Notes: generated by a model not told the origin, from the sequence alone. Positions 39,673 through 51,159 are shown, numbered from the stretch's first letter. The stretch: DNA of 64,000 nt from Tridacna crocea (GCA_943736015.1 OX031061.1:65416192-65480191), one strand, 5' to 3'. Made by a program: numbers and translations.

Positions 39673-40053
39673 TTAACCCTTTCTGTACAGAAAACAGTTT
39701 ATGAAAACAATGTGGAAATAGGAGGAAATGCTGGTAACCAGCCCAGCATGTCTTCTTTTTCTTAAGGTATTATCAACCGTTCCATAAATAAATTTCAACT
39801 TTTTAGCCACTCTTACATTTTTGTCTGCTAGTGCTTTCAATTTGTACGAGTCATTTACCCTAGTGCTTTCAAGGAAGAAGCCTTTTGATAACATTGTGGG
39901 TAAAGGAGAAAATGCTGGTAACCATCATTTCCTCCCTTTTCCACAATGTTTTCTACTCATTCAAAGACAAATTCCATTCTTCCAGCCCCATTTAAATTGT
40001 TTCCTAATGTTTTCAATTGGAAAAGTTTAAGATCTGTCCTGTGATAAAGAATT
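39673..40053 (+). repeat. Two + TTAA-hairpin copies fused at an inner block
   Basis: The first runs TTAACCCTTTCTGTACAG to GTGCTTTCAATTTGTACG (about 39850). The second starts at GGAAGAAGCCTTTTGATAAC, lacks its outer left end and runs to GTGATAAAGAATTAA. Confidence 0.75.
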
Positions 40054-40424
40054 AAGCAATTTTTGCTCTAGTGAGCTAAAAACTTGTATTAAGAAATGTA
40101 CTATACATGTATTTACAAACATCTCTTCCTAATATACTTTCAGAGCTTTCTCCTGCTAGAAGAATGACACTAAAAAGGAACCATGATTCCAAGACAACTG
40201 CACCTTACAGGGACCACATGTTATGCAATGGTGTTCTCATATATGTATAATTGGACATGCAGTCATTTAAACATTTAATTAAAGAAAAATAGTGCTGTAT
40301 AGTATTAATTTTCTATCTTTACCATCTTTGCACGGCAAAGAAGTTCATGCTAATATTTACCGGTACTGCTCAATAGTGAAAAGGGTATTAAAATCCTAAC
40401 CGAGAAATGACACTAAATTAAAAC
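40054..40424. other. Unassigned spacer
   Basis: No recognised repeat or exon. Confidence 0.3.
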
Positions 40425-41905
40425 AGCATTGCAGTAGACTGCTTTTGAAAATATTGTGATCAAATATGTTGCTCACAGTCAGCAATATCTATTTGCCATA
40501 ATGTTTTCATCTCGTTCTTTCAATTATTTTTCCCCATTTGCCTCAGATTTTATCTAGTGTTAAAAGTAAAGTTAGGTTTCATGACTTTGTTAAATAAAGG
40601 ACAAGCAATATTCTTGTTTATGTTTAGAACAAAATCCTTAATGCTCCTTAAGAGTGAAAGCAATATACATGTAGTAAAATTCAGTCATTGACATTGTGTG
40701 GAAAAAGAAATTCCGTTACATACAAGTCTTATTAGCTGCACAAAATTAATAGTCCTTTGAAAACATTGTGAGAAATGGCAAATTAAGAAACAATTTTGCA
40801 TTTTTTAACAATATCTTTTTCTGAAGCAGAAATTTGCTTCATCAAGGGACCCAAATAACATGAGAATAATGCAAAAGTGTTTTGTTACTACAAATGTAAT
40901 AAAGATAAATATCTACAAAACTTTTAAGATTTCTCATGTTTATTTTGTTTAATCTTTACCAACTGATGAAACTCTGCACTTCTTCAAATTCAAAGCATTT
41001 GCAGACAATTGATTGATTTTGACTCACATTTTGCAATTTACCTATTAAAAGGTAGAAAACATTGTGTTGAAAGTAAAAATTATTAGTTGTCTTTTCACAC
41101 AATGTCTCCTAAAGTATTTTTCTGCAGGGTTGTTAAAACTCCGGATTTTTTGGTAAAGACTTACAAGTCATCAAAAGTAATAAAATTGCTTCTGAAACAT
41201 ATTTGCAGCACAAAACTTCAGAAGCATCCTTGTGAATGTGAAAAAAATTAATCAAGGAGTAAAGCTTGAGTATTTGTTAAATCATGTCAAAATTAGACAT
41301 TACTTAATTTTGACCAATTTGTCCTTAGGTCAAAATGTTTTCAAAATTGGTCTGCTGCAAGACATAAAAAGTTATCTACAGGAGACAGACTACTGACCCC
41401 TTTATCTGCTGGTATAAAATTACTGGGCCATCTCTGGTCCAACAACACTTGCAAGGATGAATTAAACAAGGGCTATATAAAAAGACATGCAACCATTTTA
41501 ATCTTTTAAATTTAACAAAATTTTCATCATGTCTATTTTGAAAGCAAAGTTGGAGGATGAAAAATTGTAGCCTAAATGAAAGGAAACATTGTGAGAAATG
41601 TATAAAAAGCTGATGGCCAGCTTTTTTGTCCTCTTCCTTCAATGTTTTCAAAAGCCCTCTGCTTCAGGGTAATGAGGAACAAAATTGTTTGGTAAAGGGT
41701 TAACTCACAGAACAAAATTTCGACTGGGTCAAGCTGAGAGGATTAGCAGGTGATATGCAAATGAACTGTTGAAATTTGTCTTTGAATGGGTGTAAAACAC
41801 CGCAGAAAAAATTAGTTCCAATATTTTCTCTTTTTCTCATATTTATTGTCCTGGCTTCCCTCCCCCTGGCTGTGTTGACACAAGCTTTTTTGATAAAGAG
41901 CCAAC
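40425..41905. repeat. Cluster of old, degenerate TTAA-hairpin copies
   Basis: At least five worn copies: about 40425-40530 (TTTTGAAAATATTGTGATC..TTTGCCATAATGTTTTC), 40710-40830, 40950-41165 (- type; TTTAATCTTTACCAAC to TTGGTAAAGACTTA), 41520-41701 (GGAAACATTGTGAGAAATG..GGTAAAGGGTTAA) and 41698-41905 (TTAACTCACAGAAC to GATAAAGAGCCAA). The two last share TTAA. These appear older than the perfect-palindrome copies elsewhere. Confidence 0.6.
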
Positions 41906-42314
41906 AAGATGCCTATTCTTCTAAGTAGAAGAAAATGCCCTGCAAATCATATCTTGTGTAGTACATCCTGTTGCATCTGCTGTCATTTGGACAGTCATGA
42001 AATAATCTTCTGTTTTACTGGTTTGGCATTTCCAATGAGTCTAAAGTAGGTGATGTTTCATGTGGCACTGTACAGATGTTTTGGACAGTTATTGTGATTG
42101 TTAGGATTTCATGGCCTATTTGCCCTCCTGCAAAAAAAAAAACAGGCTAAAGCAATGTATTCAAAAAGACTTTCTGCAGAATATTTCATCATTAGAAACA
42201 TTACACTTGTAAAGGCTACATCAAAATAGGCAAGCACAAGTACTGATTCTGAGCATTCAAATAGTCTACAATTCTTTGTTATAACCCTCAAAGTGCCTTT
42301 GACCACTTTAGTTG

Positions 42315-42390
42315 CTTTTGTGATCAATGTACAATCATGACTAGACTGTAGAAAGTCTGCAGTCTGATCTCTGATCTACATTGATCGCTT
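42315..42390. repeat. H2 palindromic element, diverged
   Basis: GATCAATGTACAATCATGAC and CAGTCTGATCTCTGATC followed by TACATTGATCGC: the outermost bases GATCAATGTA/TACATTGATC still pair. Confidence 0.65.
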
Positions 42391-43299
42391 TACTAAGACT
42401 GTCAAGACGAGGGCAACTTCAACATTATTCTCACGATCTTATTTATAGAATGAAACGCGTCTTTGATTTATTCCGTGCTCTTTAAAGGGTTAAGCTCATA
42501 TACCTAGTTTTGAACTACAAATGATGAATTTAACTGAAAATAATTCCAGATAAGATGCCAAAATAGGTTTTGAAGCCAATAATTCACGACCAGTTTAGAA
42601 TGGCTGTCTAAGGCAATTCAATGAATAAAATGAGGCTGAATAATTCCAACTGTCATTACCGGCAACATTCAATATGGTGCAAAGGAGACTTGGGTGCGAA
42701 ACTGCACTGGTGCGAAACATATCAAAACCGCAATATGTTTCTAAACGCCCCTGAAGACGCGATATGAGTGCATTTCTAGAATGAAATGCTAAAAAAACAT
42801 TATTTTATTGCCATAACTAGGTTAGTTTGACCTTCTTAGATCAGAAATCGACCGAGTACATGTCCATTGCAAGGATGTACGAAAACTGGGTTACGGATTT
42901 TCGCTGATTTCCACGGCCTGTATTTAAATCACAAAATCATTTCTAAACAATATTTTAACCCTTACCAACATCTTTCATCTCCAGTTTTTCCTCTCCAAAC
43001 CCATTTTTGAGAATTTGAATAATATACACATCGGTGTTGCGTCACGAATGTCGGTACATGCATAAGCAAAACAGTGGAAAAAATGTCAATATAGCGACCA
43101 GTGCTCCCGGAAGTGCATTTCATCCAAACGAGACTTGCAGACCCTATTGTGGGGGTGGGGGATTATATACTACTCAACATTTGCTAGGGATCACCTTATA
43201 ATTAGATTCACTTTAGTTCTGTATGTGGCATGTATCCTGTATGGTTTTACAATGTTACATTGCCACACTGAGCAATAAAATCACCAGTTGAAATGGATC
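42391..43299. other. Spacer with ETS-like site
   Basis: CCCGGAAGTGC at 43106-43116 matches the ETS/GABP core. GGGTGCGAAACTGCACTGG and GGTGCGAAAC recur at 42691-42717. No exon could be supported. Confidence 0.35.
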
Positions 43300-43515
43300 T
43301 TTAACCCTTTACCTCATAATGCCGACTGTTACAGACACAGAGATAGAAGCTGTGGGAAAACATTGTTGGAAAAGGAGAAAATGCTGGATACCAGCATTTT
43401 CTCCTTTCCCAACCATGTTTCCTACCCTATGACAGACAGCACTTTGTATGTTGCATTTGGGTTTTAGTCAGCAAATGCTTTCAACGTAGACAATTCTATA
43501 ATTTTATACTGTGGA
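43300..43515 (+). repeat. TTAA-hairpin element, + copy
   Basis: TTTAACCCTTTACCTCATAA, GAAGCTGTGGGAAAACATTG, core GCTGGATACCAGC; the right end is eroded after CAATTCTATAATTTT. Confidence 0.78.
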
Positions 43516-43547
43516 AAAACAGTTTCTGCAATACTGCTGTAACCTCT

Positions 43548-43850
43548 TCACCCATACTGAAATATGTAAGTGATCCCTATCAAACGGTGAGTAGTATAGT
43601 AATACGCGCTATAAAGTAGCAGAGGAGAAAATGGCTTTTATCAATACGTTTGAGGAAAAATCAGGCCTGTTTTAGCTCCAGATTTCTCTAAGCTGCTCAT
43701 AGCTGAATGAATTGCACCTGGTAGAGTTTTATTGAGTAAAAAGTTTATTTTAGTTTGAAATTCTAAGCAACGGAAAAGTAGTCCGGTTCTGTACCAAGGA
43801 TACCCAAATTAGATAGATATGTGTATTTGTAGAATGACCATCTAGCGGGA
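43548..43850 (-). repeat. R5 repeat, - copy
   Basis: ATCAGGCCTGTTTTAGC, CATAGCTGAATGAATTGC, GTTTGAAATTCTAAGC, AAGTAGTCCGGTTCTGTACC and GAATGACCATCTAGCGGGAG. Confidence 0.75.
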
Positions 43851-43861
43851 GATAATGCTTT

Positions 43862-44092
43862 CTTACTTCTTTGCCAAAAGACAACATTTAAGACTGGTCC
43901 AAATAGAAAGCTTTTGCAGACAACAAAATAAATCCGACTAAAGAATTAAATTTGGTTTTTGGAAGAGAAGAAAACATTGTGGGAAAAGGAGAAAATGCTG
44001 GTCACAAGCATTGTCTGCTTTTCCCACAATGTTTTCAAACGGCTTCTTTCACAGAGATGTTAAAAGTCGGAATTGTGTTGTAAAGGGTTACA
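43862..44092 (-). repeat. TTAA-hairpin element, - copy
   Basis: TTACTTCTTTGCCAAAAGAC to GTTGTAAAGGGTTAC; core GCTGGTCACAAGC. Confidence 0.82.
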
Positions 44093-44139
44093 TCGACATG
44101 GGAAAACTGAATCAGTAATCCGCGTTCTAACCCTGAACC

Positions 44140-44761
44140 AGCCTAGCACCAGTAGCGCAGTCGGTATTGATCGATTGTATGGTGTTTAACGCCGTTTTCA
44201 ACATTATTTCAGTTATATCGCGGCGGCCAGTGCACCTAGCCATGCTTTCCTGGAGTCTCTTTTACCAGTACAATGGTCAGCGGTTGGAGAGGAATGAATC
44301 CTGTCGTAATGACTTATCATCAACCCTTGGAAAGAAGTCGGCCGAGCCGGGGATCGAACCCACGACCCCCTGTTCTTAAGTCCGGCACGTTAGTGTCTGA
44401 ACTACCCCGACTCGGCGGTGCAGTCGGTAGTTTACAGAACTCGAGTGCAGGGCTTTTTGGTTCGATCTCCGGCTCGACAAATTTCTTTCAGAGGATTGAT
44501 GATCGTCATTGCGACAGGATTAATTTCTCTCCCACAGCTGATCATTGCTTCGAGGATCGTAATGTGGGAAAGCAGCCAGTGGCATGGATAGAAACTGTGC
44601 TAAGTACTGGTAAAAGAAACTCCAGGAAAGCATGGATAGGTGTACTGGCCGTCGCGATATAGCTGAAATAATGTTGAAAACGAAGTTAAACACAATACAA
44701 TCAATCAATACCGACTAAGCTACCATCAATCAATCGATCGATCAAAATCAATCAATCTTTT

Positions 44762-44798
<37 letters not shown>
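44140..44798 (+). repeat. tRNA-derived SINE, split by another SINE
   Basis: The head GCCTAGCACCAGTAGCGCAG is at 44140-44166. The rest resumes at 44420 with GCAGTCGGTAGTTTACAG, then GGTTCGATCTCCGGC (B-box), the standard body, AAAACGAAGTTAAACAC and a long AATC tail to 44798. Confidence 0.85.
44167..44419 (-). repeat. tRNA-derived SINE inserted in the head of another SINE
   Basis: Its tail (GATCGATTGTATGGTGTTTA) is on the left and its tRNA-like head (CCCGACTCGG) on the right. The direct repeat GCAGTCGGTA at 44157-44166 and 44420-44429 is the target-site duplication. About 45 bp of the body is missing relative to other copies. Confidence 0.88.
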
Positions 44799-44808
44799 GT
44801 CTGACTCA

Positions 44809-44985
44809 TAAGCACACGACCGAATCCTAAATTTGCTGTGGACAAAATAAATGATGCAAATTTTCTGTGATAGGTCAGGAAACATTGTGGGAAAAGAGCA
44901 TTTTCATCTATTCCCACAATGTTTTCATTCAAAACCTGTTTTTCCTCACGATTGTTTTAACTCAAGATTGTGCTATATAAGTCTT
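44809..44985 (-). repeat. TTAA-hairpin element, degenerate
   Basis: CACGACCGAATCC, GGAAACATTGTGGGAAAAG, then a shortened GCATTTTCATCTATTCCCAC arm and CACGATTGTTTTAACTC. Confidence 0.6.
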
Positions 44986-45164
44986 TACCACACAACATTT
45001 CAACTTTTACAAATTTAAGGCATTTTCTTAAGACATGAAATAACGCAAGAAATTATGAAAATGTGTATCTATTTAGAAAAGAAAGGAAGGTTAGCGTTTT
45101 CTCAACCCCTCATTATATCTCTAAATGCTTTCCTTTTAAAGTTTACTCTCATATTAAAAGACGG

Positions 45165-45545
45165 AAGAAGCCGAGATTAGCCGAAGAGCCTTTACGAAAA
45201 CGTCGATGTTTCACGATATTAACCGACAAGTTTGTGAGTCTACAGCCCCTTACTCTTTTATTTACCCTTTCCCAAACAATCCCTGTTTTTCTTACGACCC
45301 TGAGATAGAAGCCTTTTGAAAACATTATGAGAAAAGGAGAAACTATTCCCAAAATGTTTTCTACCCCGCTGGAAACGAATTTCAATTTTTGAGTTATGTT
45401 TATTTTATCGTCTGCAAGTGCTTTTAACTTGGACCATTTTAACATTTTGTCTCTTCTTAAACAGTTAAACGACGAAAGTTGGCGAGATTGGCCGAATAGC
45501 CCTTACGGAAACGTCGATGACAAAGGATATTTACCGATGAACTAG
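45165..45545 (+). repeat. Duplicated 75-bp segment flanking a TTAA-hairpin
   Basis: GCCGAGATTAGCCGAAGAGC, ACGAAAACGTCGATG and TATTAACCGACAAG at 45168-45232 recur as GGCGAGATTGGCCGAATAGC, ACGGAAACGTCGATG and ATTTACCGATGAAC at 45480-45542. The hairpin copy lies between. Confidence 0.7.
45259..45468 (+). repeat. TTAA-hairpin element, + copy with hairpin centre deleted
   Basis: TTTACCCTTTCCCAAACAAT, GAAGCCTTTTGAAAACATTA, GAGAAACTATTCCCAAAATG, to CTTAAACAGTTAA. Confidence 0.8.
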
Positions 45546-46057
45546 GGGATTTAGACCTTACGGCATTCGGCATACCTCGGATGATGAGAGCCATCATAGA
45601 TGTAGGTACGGAATAGTCCGAGTTGTGACGAGTGGATCTTGCGGTTAATAAATTACAAGATGTATAGGATAAAGACCGAGTGCATTGGTCTTTCCGAATA
45701 AGAAAGTCCTGAGCAGGAGCTTCACAAATCAGCTCGTGCATTTTGCTCTCTCTTTGTCTCGTGAAGCATGTGCTCAGGTCTTTCTTATAGACCGGAAAGC
45801 CGATTTACGAGGACTATATCCGATTTATAAACCGGCCACCATCAGTTTTTAGGAGACTGTTAAACCAAAACAATGTAATGTGGGAAAAGGAGAAAATGTT
45901 GGTGTAACAGGTAATATAGCCGAGTTTAATTTGTTAATTAATGTACTGGTATGAAACCCAGTCTTTTTTCAGATTATGTGTTTGTATGAAACCTGCAATA
46001 TAAGTTTCAGACCATTTCAACGCTGTGGCTGTTAAGCGAAAATCGCTGACCTTTTGT
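45546..46057. other. Unassigned spacer
   Basis: CCGATTTACGAGGAC and CCGATTTATAAACCGG at 45790-45833 may extend the duplicated segment. GTGGGAAAAGGAGAAAATG at 45881 is a lone left hairpin arm. Confidence 0.4.
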
Positions 46058-46125
46058 GGACAGTGTAGATCAAGATCAGACTGCACAGAACGTGCAGTCT
46101 GATCTTTGATCTACACTGTTCGATA
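46058..46125. repeat. H2 palindromic element, nearly perfect
   Basis: GGACAGTGTAGATCAAGATC and GATCTTTGATCTACACTG; centre GACTGCACAGAACGTGCAGTC. Confidence 0.92.
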
Positions 46126-46549
46126 AAGAGATATTATTTCCCTAGAACATAACTTTGAAGCAGAAATATTTGGGTTATTGATATCAAACTGAAAATTTAC
46201 TTTTAGTTATAGTAGCAAAATAAGGTTAAAATAAATAGCTTTACTGTCTTTTCATGCATTTCATGCAGTACATGAGTTCACCTTCTTAACTTTAGTAAAG
46301 GGGGGGGGGGTCACTCATCTTTAGACTTTTAGGAAGAAAAGACGTACATTTACTAAGTGACAAACAGAAGTTATTAACTTGGTTTATCAGCACAAGAGTT
46401 TGGAGCGTGAGGAAAAACAGTGTGTAGAGTGTGTGCTGTACTCAGTTCCATAAACTGGTGAGTTGTGGGTTTAAGTTTATAGATATATTCATTTTATATC
46501 GATTAAGAAATAAGTTGTTATGAGGTAGATTGGTTTATTGGACATACAG

Positions 46550-46650
46550 AAAATTGACTGATAGCGAAAAGTTTCAGCCCAGGTCAGTCCGCGCAGGCTG
46601 ACCTGGGTCGATACTTTTCGCAGATGTTTTAAGCCCCCTTTTTCGGAGAG
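46550..46650 (+). repeat. H5 element with full palindrome
   Basis: ATAGCGAAAAGTTTCAGCCC, AGGTCAGTCCGCGCAGGC and TGACCTGGGTCGATACTTTT. Partial relatives lie at 16955, 36090 and 50560. Confidence 0.75.
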
Positions 46651-46697
46651 CATAACAGAATCTTGAACACTATATCTAACTGAAATCTTCATTGCAG

Positions 46698-46776
46698 TTA
46701 CTGACACGTTTGAGTTTTCCCCGGTCTTTTATGTGTGTTGGGATGGATTATCCGTTATATTTTCGCGTTATAAATG
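46698..46776 (+). other. Weak candidate exon
   Basis: ATTGCAG at 46697 and ATG|GTGAG at 46777 bound 79 bp open in two frames (for example TDTFEFSPVFYVCWDGLSVI). No domain, neighbour exon or start supports it, so it is noted only because it has canonical sites. Confidence 0.15.
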
Positions 46777-46879
46777 GTGAGAATTACCTCTTTTTTTACT
46801 TCAATGGGGCTTTAACAGTGCGAAACAACGACGCTGCTTTATCTGGTTGGGTATATATGTCAAACATGGTTGAAAAGGA

Positions 46880-47660
46880 GCGAATGACAGAGAGAGAGCG
46901 AGAAGAAAAAAAAAGGAGAGGACAGGAGAAGAGAGAGAGGAGAGGAGAGTAGAGGAGTGAATGGGAGAGGGAGGAGAGAAGACAGAAGAGAGTTTAACCC
47001 TTTCCCACACAATGACGACTTTTGACGACCCTGATGTAGAAGCCTTTTGAAAACATTGTGGAAAAAGGAGCAAATACTGGTAACAAGCATTTTCTCCTTT
47101 CCCCACATTGTTTTCTACCCTTTCCAAATCAAATTTGAGTTCTTCAGTCACATTTAATTTGTCGTCTGCAAATGCTTTCAATTTGGACCAGTCTATAAAT
47201 TTATCGTTTGGTAAAGAGTTAAGAGAGGAGAGGAGAGGAAAGGAGATGAGAGCGATGAGAGAATAGGGAAAAGAAGAGAAGAGAAGCGAAAAGAGGAGAA
47301 GAGAATAGAAGTGTGGAGAGGAAAGGAGTGCAAGGAGAGAAGGGAGAAGAGAGGGATGGAGAAGGGGGGAGAGAACAGAGGGAAGGTGAAGGGAGGAGAG
47401 AAGAGAGGAAAAGAGAGGAGAGGAGAGCAGAGCAGACGATGGAAAATGGATGAGAGAAGTGGAGAGGAGAGAATAGAGGAGAGAAGAGAGGAAGGGGTAG
47501 AGAGGAGAGGAGGAAGGAAAACAGCAGAGAATAGAGGAGAGCAGAGGAGGAGAGGAGAGAAGAGCAGAGAATAGAGGAGAGGAGAGGAAAGACGAGAAAA
47601 GAGAATAGAGAGGAAAGGAGAGGACAGTAAGGAAGAGCGAGGAGAGGGAGGAGAGAGAGA
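46880..47660 (+). repeat. GGAGA-rich purine tract interrupted by a TTAA-hairpin
   Basis: More than 500 bp of irregular GAGAGG/GAAGAG purine repeat on the + strand, split at 46994-47222. Confidence 0.92.
46994..47222 (+). repeat. TTAA-hairpin element, + copy inside purine tract
   Basis: TTAACCCTTTCCCACACAAT to TTTGGTAAAGAGTTAA, with GAGAG purine sequence on both sides, so both ends can be placed to the base. Confidence 0.95.
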
Positions 47661-47928
47661 GAATTGCCTGATGTGGTTGTCTATAATTAGAAAATTTTCA
47701 TTTAATGATAGATGACATCAAGAAAATATTCGAACAATGCTTTTGAAAACCGTTACACCCAGATGATCGAGAACTTCACTTCTGTTATGATCTGTATATT
47801 TTTCTTTCAAGGGAAGTAATTATATTGGACCACTTGTACTACTTCCAGAGTAATCTCCCTTGCTGTAAGCCTACTTCCGTTGCAATCGCAGTTTATTTTT
47901 AGCAAGATTTCATTGAACGTTTTAAAAA

Positions 47929-48106
47929 CCAGCCCCGGTAGCTGTGTCGCTAGTGCACAGGACTTGGGAGCAAGAGGTCACTGGTTCGAGATTAAAAAAA
48001 ATTGTGCGGAATACTGGTAAAAGAGACTCCAGGAAAGCATGCACTAATCACCGCTATATAACTGAAATAATGTTAATAACGGTGTTAAACACCAGGCAAT
48101 CAATCA
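47929..48106 (+). repeat. tRNA-derived SINE with internal deletion
   Basis: AGCCCCGGTAGCTGTGTCGC, B-box CTGGTTCGAGATT, then directly AAATTGTGCGGAATACTGG and AATAACGGTGTTAAACACC. Confidence 0.85.
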
Positions 48107-48414
48107 GTCTTAACTAGTTTCAGGATTTGTGCAAATATTTTCTATTTCATTCAATGATTTGTTTGTTGCTGGAACGTTTTCAGTTTTCTTTTTTGGGCTC
48201 TTCCCCGCTCTCTACGGACAAACGTGATTGAAGAAGAAATTGCTTTGGAATACTGGTAAGATGCGACGCCATAATGACGCTGATTTATCGTAAATGATTA
48301 TCCACAAAATATCTATTCAATCTCTGTGAACTTGACATATACACAAATGGAATTTCCTATATGATGAACTAGAACTAACGTCTTTTTGAAATGGTAACAT
48401 TTATTCTGGGCCAT

Positions 48415-48580
48415 TTACGTCCTAGTCTTGTAACCAAGGGGTCATGAGATTGAATCCCATCACGACAAAATTCCTTGCATGGACTTGCGAGAGTGGTTGT
48501 CACACCGATGAATATTATTTTGATGGTCAGTTATATGGGAAAGCAGCTAGTAAAATAGGAAAAGCCCTATGCAAATAACC
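48415..48580 (+). repeat. Related SINE-like copy with a different head
   Basis: AGTCTTGTAACCAAGGGGTC, B-box-like GAGATTGAATCCC, GGTTGTCACACCGATGAA and TATATGGGAAAGCAGC. Confidence 0.5.
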
Positions 48581-48582
48581 TG

Positions 48583-48975
48583 TGCCGAGCCCCGACAGCT
48601 CAGTTGGTAGCGTACGGGGGGTCGTGGGTTCGATCCCTGGCTCTCCTTCCGAGAACTGATGATAGTCATTGCGACAGGATTCATTCCTCTCTAACCACTG
48701 ACCATTATCTTGATGATGGTTTTGTGGGAAAGCAGCCAGCGGCTTGAAAGAAAATTTGTGCGAACTAATGGTTAAAGAGACTCCAGGAAACCATCGATAA
48801 GTGCACTGGCCGCCGCGATATAACCGAAATGATATTGAAAACAGCGACAAAATTTAATCAATCAATTAATCAATCAACCAATCGATCAATCAATAATCAT
48901 TCAAATAATCAATCAATAAAAAAATCAATCAGTCAATCAAATTATCATTCAATCGATCAGTCAATCAATCAAGCA
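48583..48975 (+). repeat. tRNA-derived SINE with long AATC tail
   Basis: GCCGAGCCCCGACAGCTCAG, GGGTTCGATCCCTGGC, body and AATCAATCAATTAATC tail of about 120 bp. Confidence 0.9.
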
Positions 48976-49064
48976 AATAATTTGTAAAGGAAACTTGAGA
49001 AATAGAAGGATCTGTGCATTTTGCGTAACGTATCTATAAATAAAATAGTAATGAAGACCAAACT

Positions 49065-49110
49065 AACAAACAAACAAACAAACAAGCAAACGAACAAACA
49101 AACAAAGATA
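49065..49110. repeat. AAAC-type microsatellite
   Basis: AACAAACAAACAAACAAAC with GC interruptions. Confidence 0.9.
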
Positions 49111-49257
49111 AACATGACAGCAGGTAAGGTCGTGCTGATAAATAATATAAAAAACCTGTTAATTCCGGGTTGACCTCAAACAAACACCTGTATTGGTAAA
49201 TACTTCCTCGTACTGTGTTCAACCCTTTAATCTATCAGACCGGACACTTTGGACTTC

Positions 49258-49325
49258 TGCAGACAGTTTAGATCAAGATCAGACCGCACAGAACGTGCAA
49301 TCTGATCTTGATATATACCACCCGC
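49258..49325. repeat. H2 palindromic element
   Basis: AGTTTAGATCAAGATCAGAC and CAATCTGATCTTGATATAT; centre CGCACAGAACGTGC. Confidence 0.82.
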
Positions 49326-49544
49326 TTGCCTCGTCAAGCATTGAAGTTAGAAAAATGCCTTTAGTTTCGCTAGATTGTAATTTAGCCGTTTAAAGTAGTC
49401 TTGTAAATATATTCAGCGCTGAAAGAACGTGACAAATAAGATGGACTTTTGGAATCAGAAGAGAAATCATATTTAATGTAATAAATGTATCCCCCCCCCA
49501 CCTTTGCCAGATTGTATTACTAACATACCCAAAAGTATACAATT

Positions 49545-49595
49545 AGGATCAGACTGCACGATCTGTGTAGTCTGATCTTGGATCTGTCATGCTCT
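49545..49595. repeat. H2 palindromic element, short
   Basis: AGGATCAGACTGCACG and TGTGTAGTCTGATCTTGG. Confidence 0.78.
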
Positions 49596-49941
49596 CAAAA
49601 GTACCTCACGTTTGTCAGTAGATTCCTAAAGGTTTGAAGAGTTATTTCGCCATAAACTACAATCAATAATCGGTCTTCAATAGAGATTTTCCGTAACCAT
49701 GGCAACCCGCAGGTAACTTACGACAAAGACTTCACAGGGATCCACTATAGATTAAATTCTGATAATGTTTTCAATCTTCATGGTTCCAATATGGCTGAAT
49801 ATGAGTAGATAGTGGACTAAGGACGAAATTAAAACAGAAAAAAGTAAAGTACACTTTTTTTTAAAACTTGTTCATTCAATTAAGAAAAAAAACTTTTGCA
49901 GCGTTTAAGGCACGAATGATTATTTTTAGGAAAGCATATAT

Positions 49942-49995
49942 CAGGATCAGACAGAGTAGAACGAGCAGTTTGATCTTGTATCTATACCGTCAGTT
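49942..49995. repeat. H2 palindromic element, diverged
   Basis: TCAGGATCAGACAGAG and GCAGTTTGATCTTGTATC. Confidence 0.65.
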
Positions 49996-50008
49996 CATTT
50001 ATTCAAGC

Positions 50009-50350
50009 CAAGCCCCGGTAGCTCTGTCGGTAAAATGCAGGATTTGAGAACACGGGGTCCAGGGTTCGATCCCTGGCTACGACCCCTGGCTCGGCCAAAT
50101 TTCTTTCCGAGGATTGATGATAATCACTGCAACAGGATTCATTCCTCTCCCACCGCTGATTATTGTTTCGACGATGATCGTAATTATGGGAAAGCAGCCT
50201 GTGGCTTGGAAAGAAAATTGTGCGAAGCACTGGTAAAGGAAACTCCAGGAAAGCACGGATAGGTGCACTGGCCGCCGTGATATAACTGAAATAATGTTGA
50301 AAACGGCGTTAAACACCATACAATGAATGAATGAATGAATCAATCAATCA
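50009..50350 (+). repeat. tRNA-derived SINE, full-length copy
   Basis: AGCCCCGGTAGCTCTGTCGG (A-box region), GGGTTCGATCCCTGGC (B-box), CATTGCAACAGG-like centre, GAAAGCACGGATAGGTGCAC, CGGCGTTAAACACCATACAA and AATGAATG/AATC tail. This is the best reference copy of subfamily 1 here. The middle looks like a conserved central domain of the kind described in lophotrochozoan SINEs, unverified. Confidence 0.92.
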
Positions 50351-50559
50351 TTTATTTAGGCCTTTGTCATTTTAAAAAAAAAAAAATACATATCTGAATT
50401 TCGGTAGCTCTAATTTTCATAACGTCGAAAATGGTCGAATTAATAATTAAGGCACGTTCTCGCAAAAAGAGGTTTAATAACTAATAACAAATGAGCTCTC
50501 ACATAATTCTGGATCCATTTCGTATTACAAACGAATGAATCATGTGGTACACTGGTCCT

Positions 50560-50612
50560 GTGACATGCAGAAAATTGACCCATAGCAAAAAGTTTCGGCC
50601 CAGGTATTTTAT
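50560..50612 (+). repeat. H5 fragment
   Basis: CTGTGACATGCAGAAAATTG and AAGTTTCGGCCCAGG. Confidence 0.6.
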
Positions 50613-50626
50613 ATCATGGAGATGCA

Positions 50627-50840
50627 TTAACCCATTACCACACAATCTCTACTTTTGACGACCCTGAGAAAGAAGCCTTTAGAAAACATTGTGGGAAAAA
50701 GGAGAAAATGCTGGTTACCAACATTTTTTCATTTTCCCACAATGTTTTCTACCTATCATAAAACATTTTTTAAATTTTCAGTCTCTTTTATTTTGTCGTC
50801 AGCAAATGCTTTCGAATTTTGTTGCTCGGTAATAAATTAA
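50627..50840 (+). repeat. TTAA-hairpin element, + copy
   Basis: TTAACCCATTACCACACAAT to CTCGGTAATAAATTAA. Confidence 0.87.
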
Positions 50841-50867
50841 GCAACCTTTTGTCAGAACACGGCTCTT

Positions 50868-51094
50868 AATATTTTCCCAGACAATCCCTGGTTTTTCCAG
50901 GTCTGAAATAGTAGCCTTTTGAAAACATTGTGAGAAAAGGAGAAAATGCTGGTAACCAGCATTTTCTCCTTTTCCCACAATGTTTTCTACCCTAACATAG
51001 ACAGAAATCATCTTTTCAGCAAAAGTTGAATTGTCGTCTGCAAATGCTTTCAATTTGGTCTAGTCCAAAAGTTTGTCATTTGGGAAAGGGTTAA
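50868..51094 (+). repeat. TTAA-hairpin element, + copy
   Basis: TATTTTCCCAGACAATCC to TTTGGGAAAGGGTTAA; core GCTGGTAACCAGC. Confidence 0.85.
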
Positions 51095-51159
51095 AAAAAA
51101 TAAGTTTGAAAATAAAACATTGTTTAGTTTTTCCTATTGGCTTGAATAATTTATAAACT

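Noticed and set aside
46698-46776. Spliced gene around 46380-46780
   Set aside because: Canonical splice dinucleotides exist, but two frames are open, no domain is visible and no partner exon could be linked. Kept only as a weak note.
47311-47574. Lys/Glu/Arg-rich ORF
   Set aside because: Translation of a purine-only low-complexity tract.
49034-49222. ORF with repeated CLFVCL residues
   Set aside because: It arises from the AAAC microsatellite on the opposite strand.
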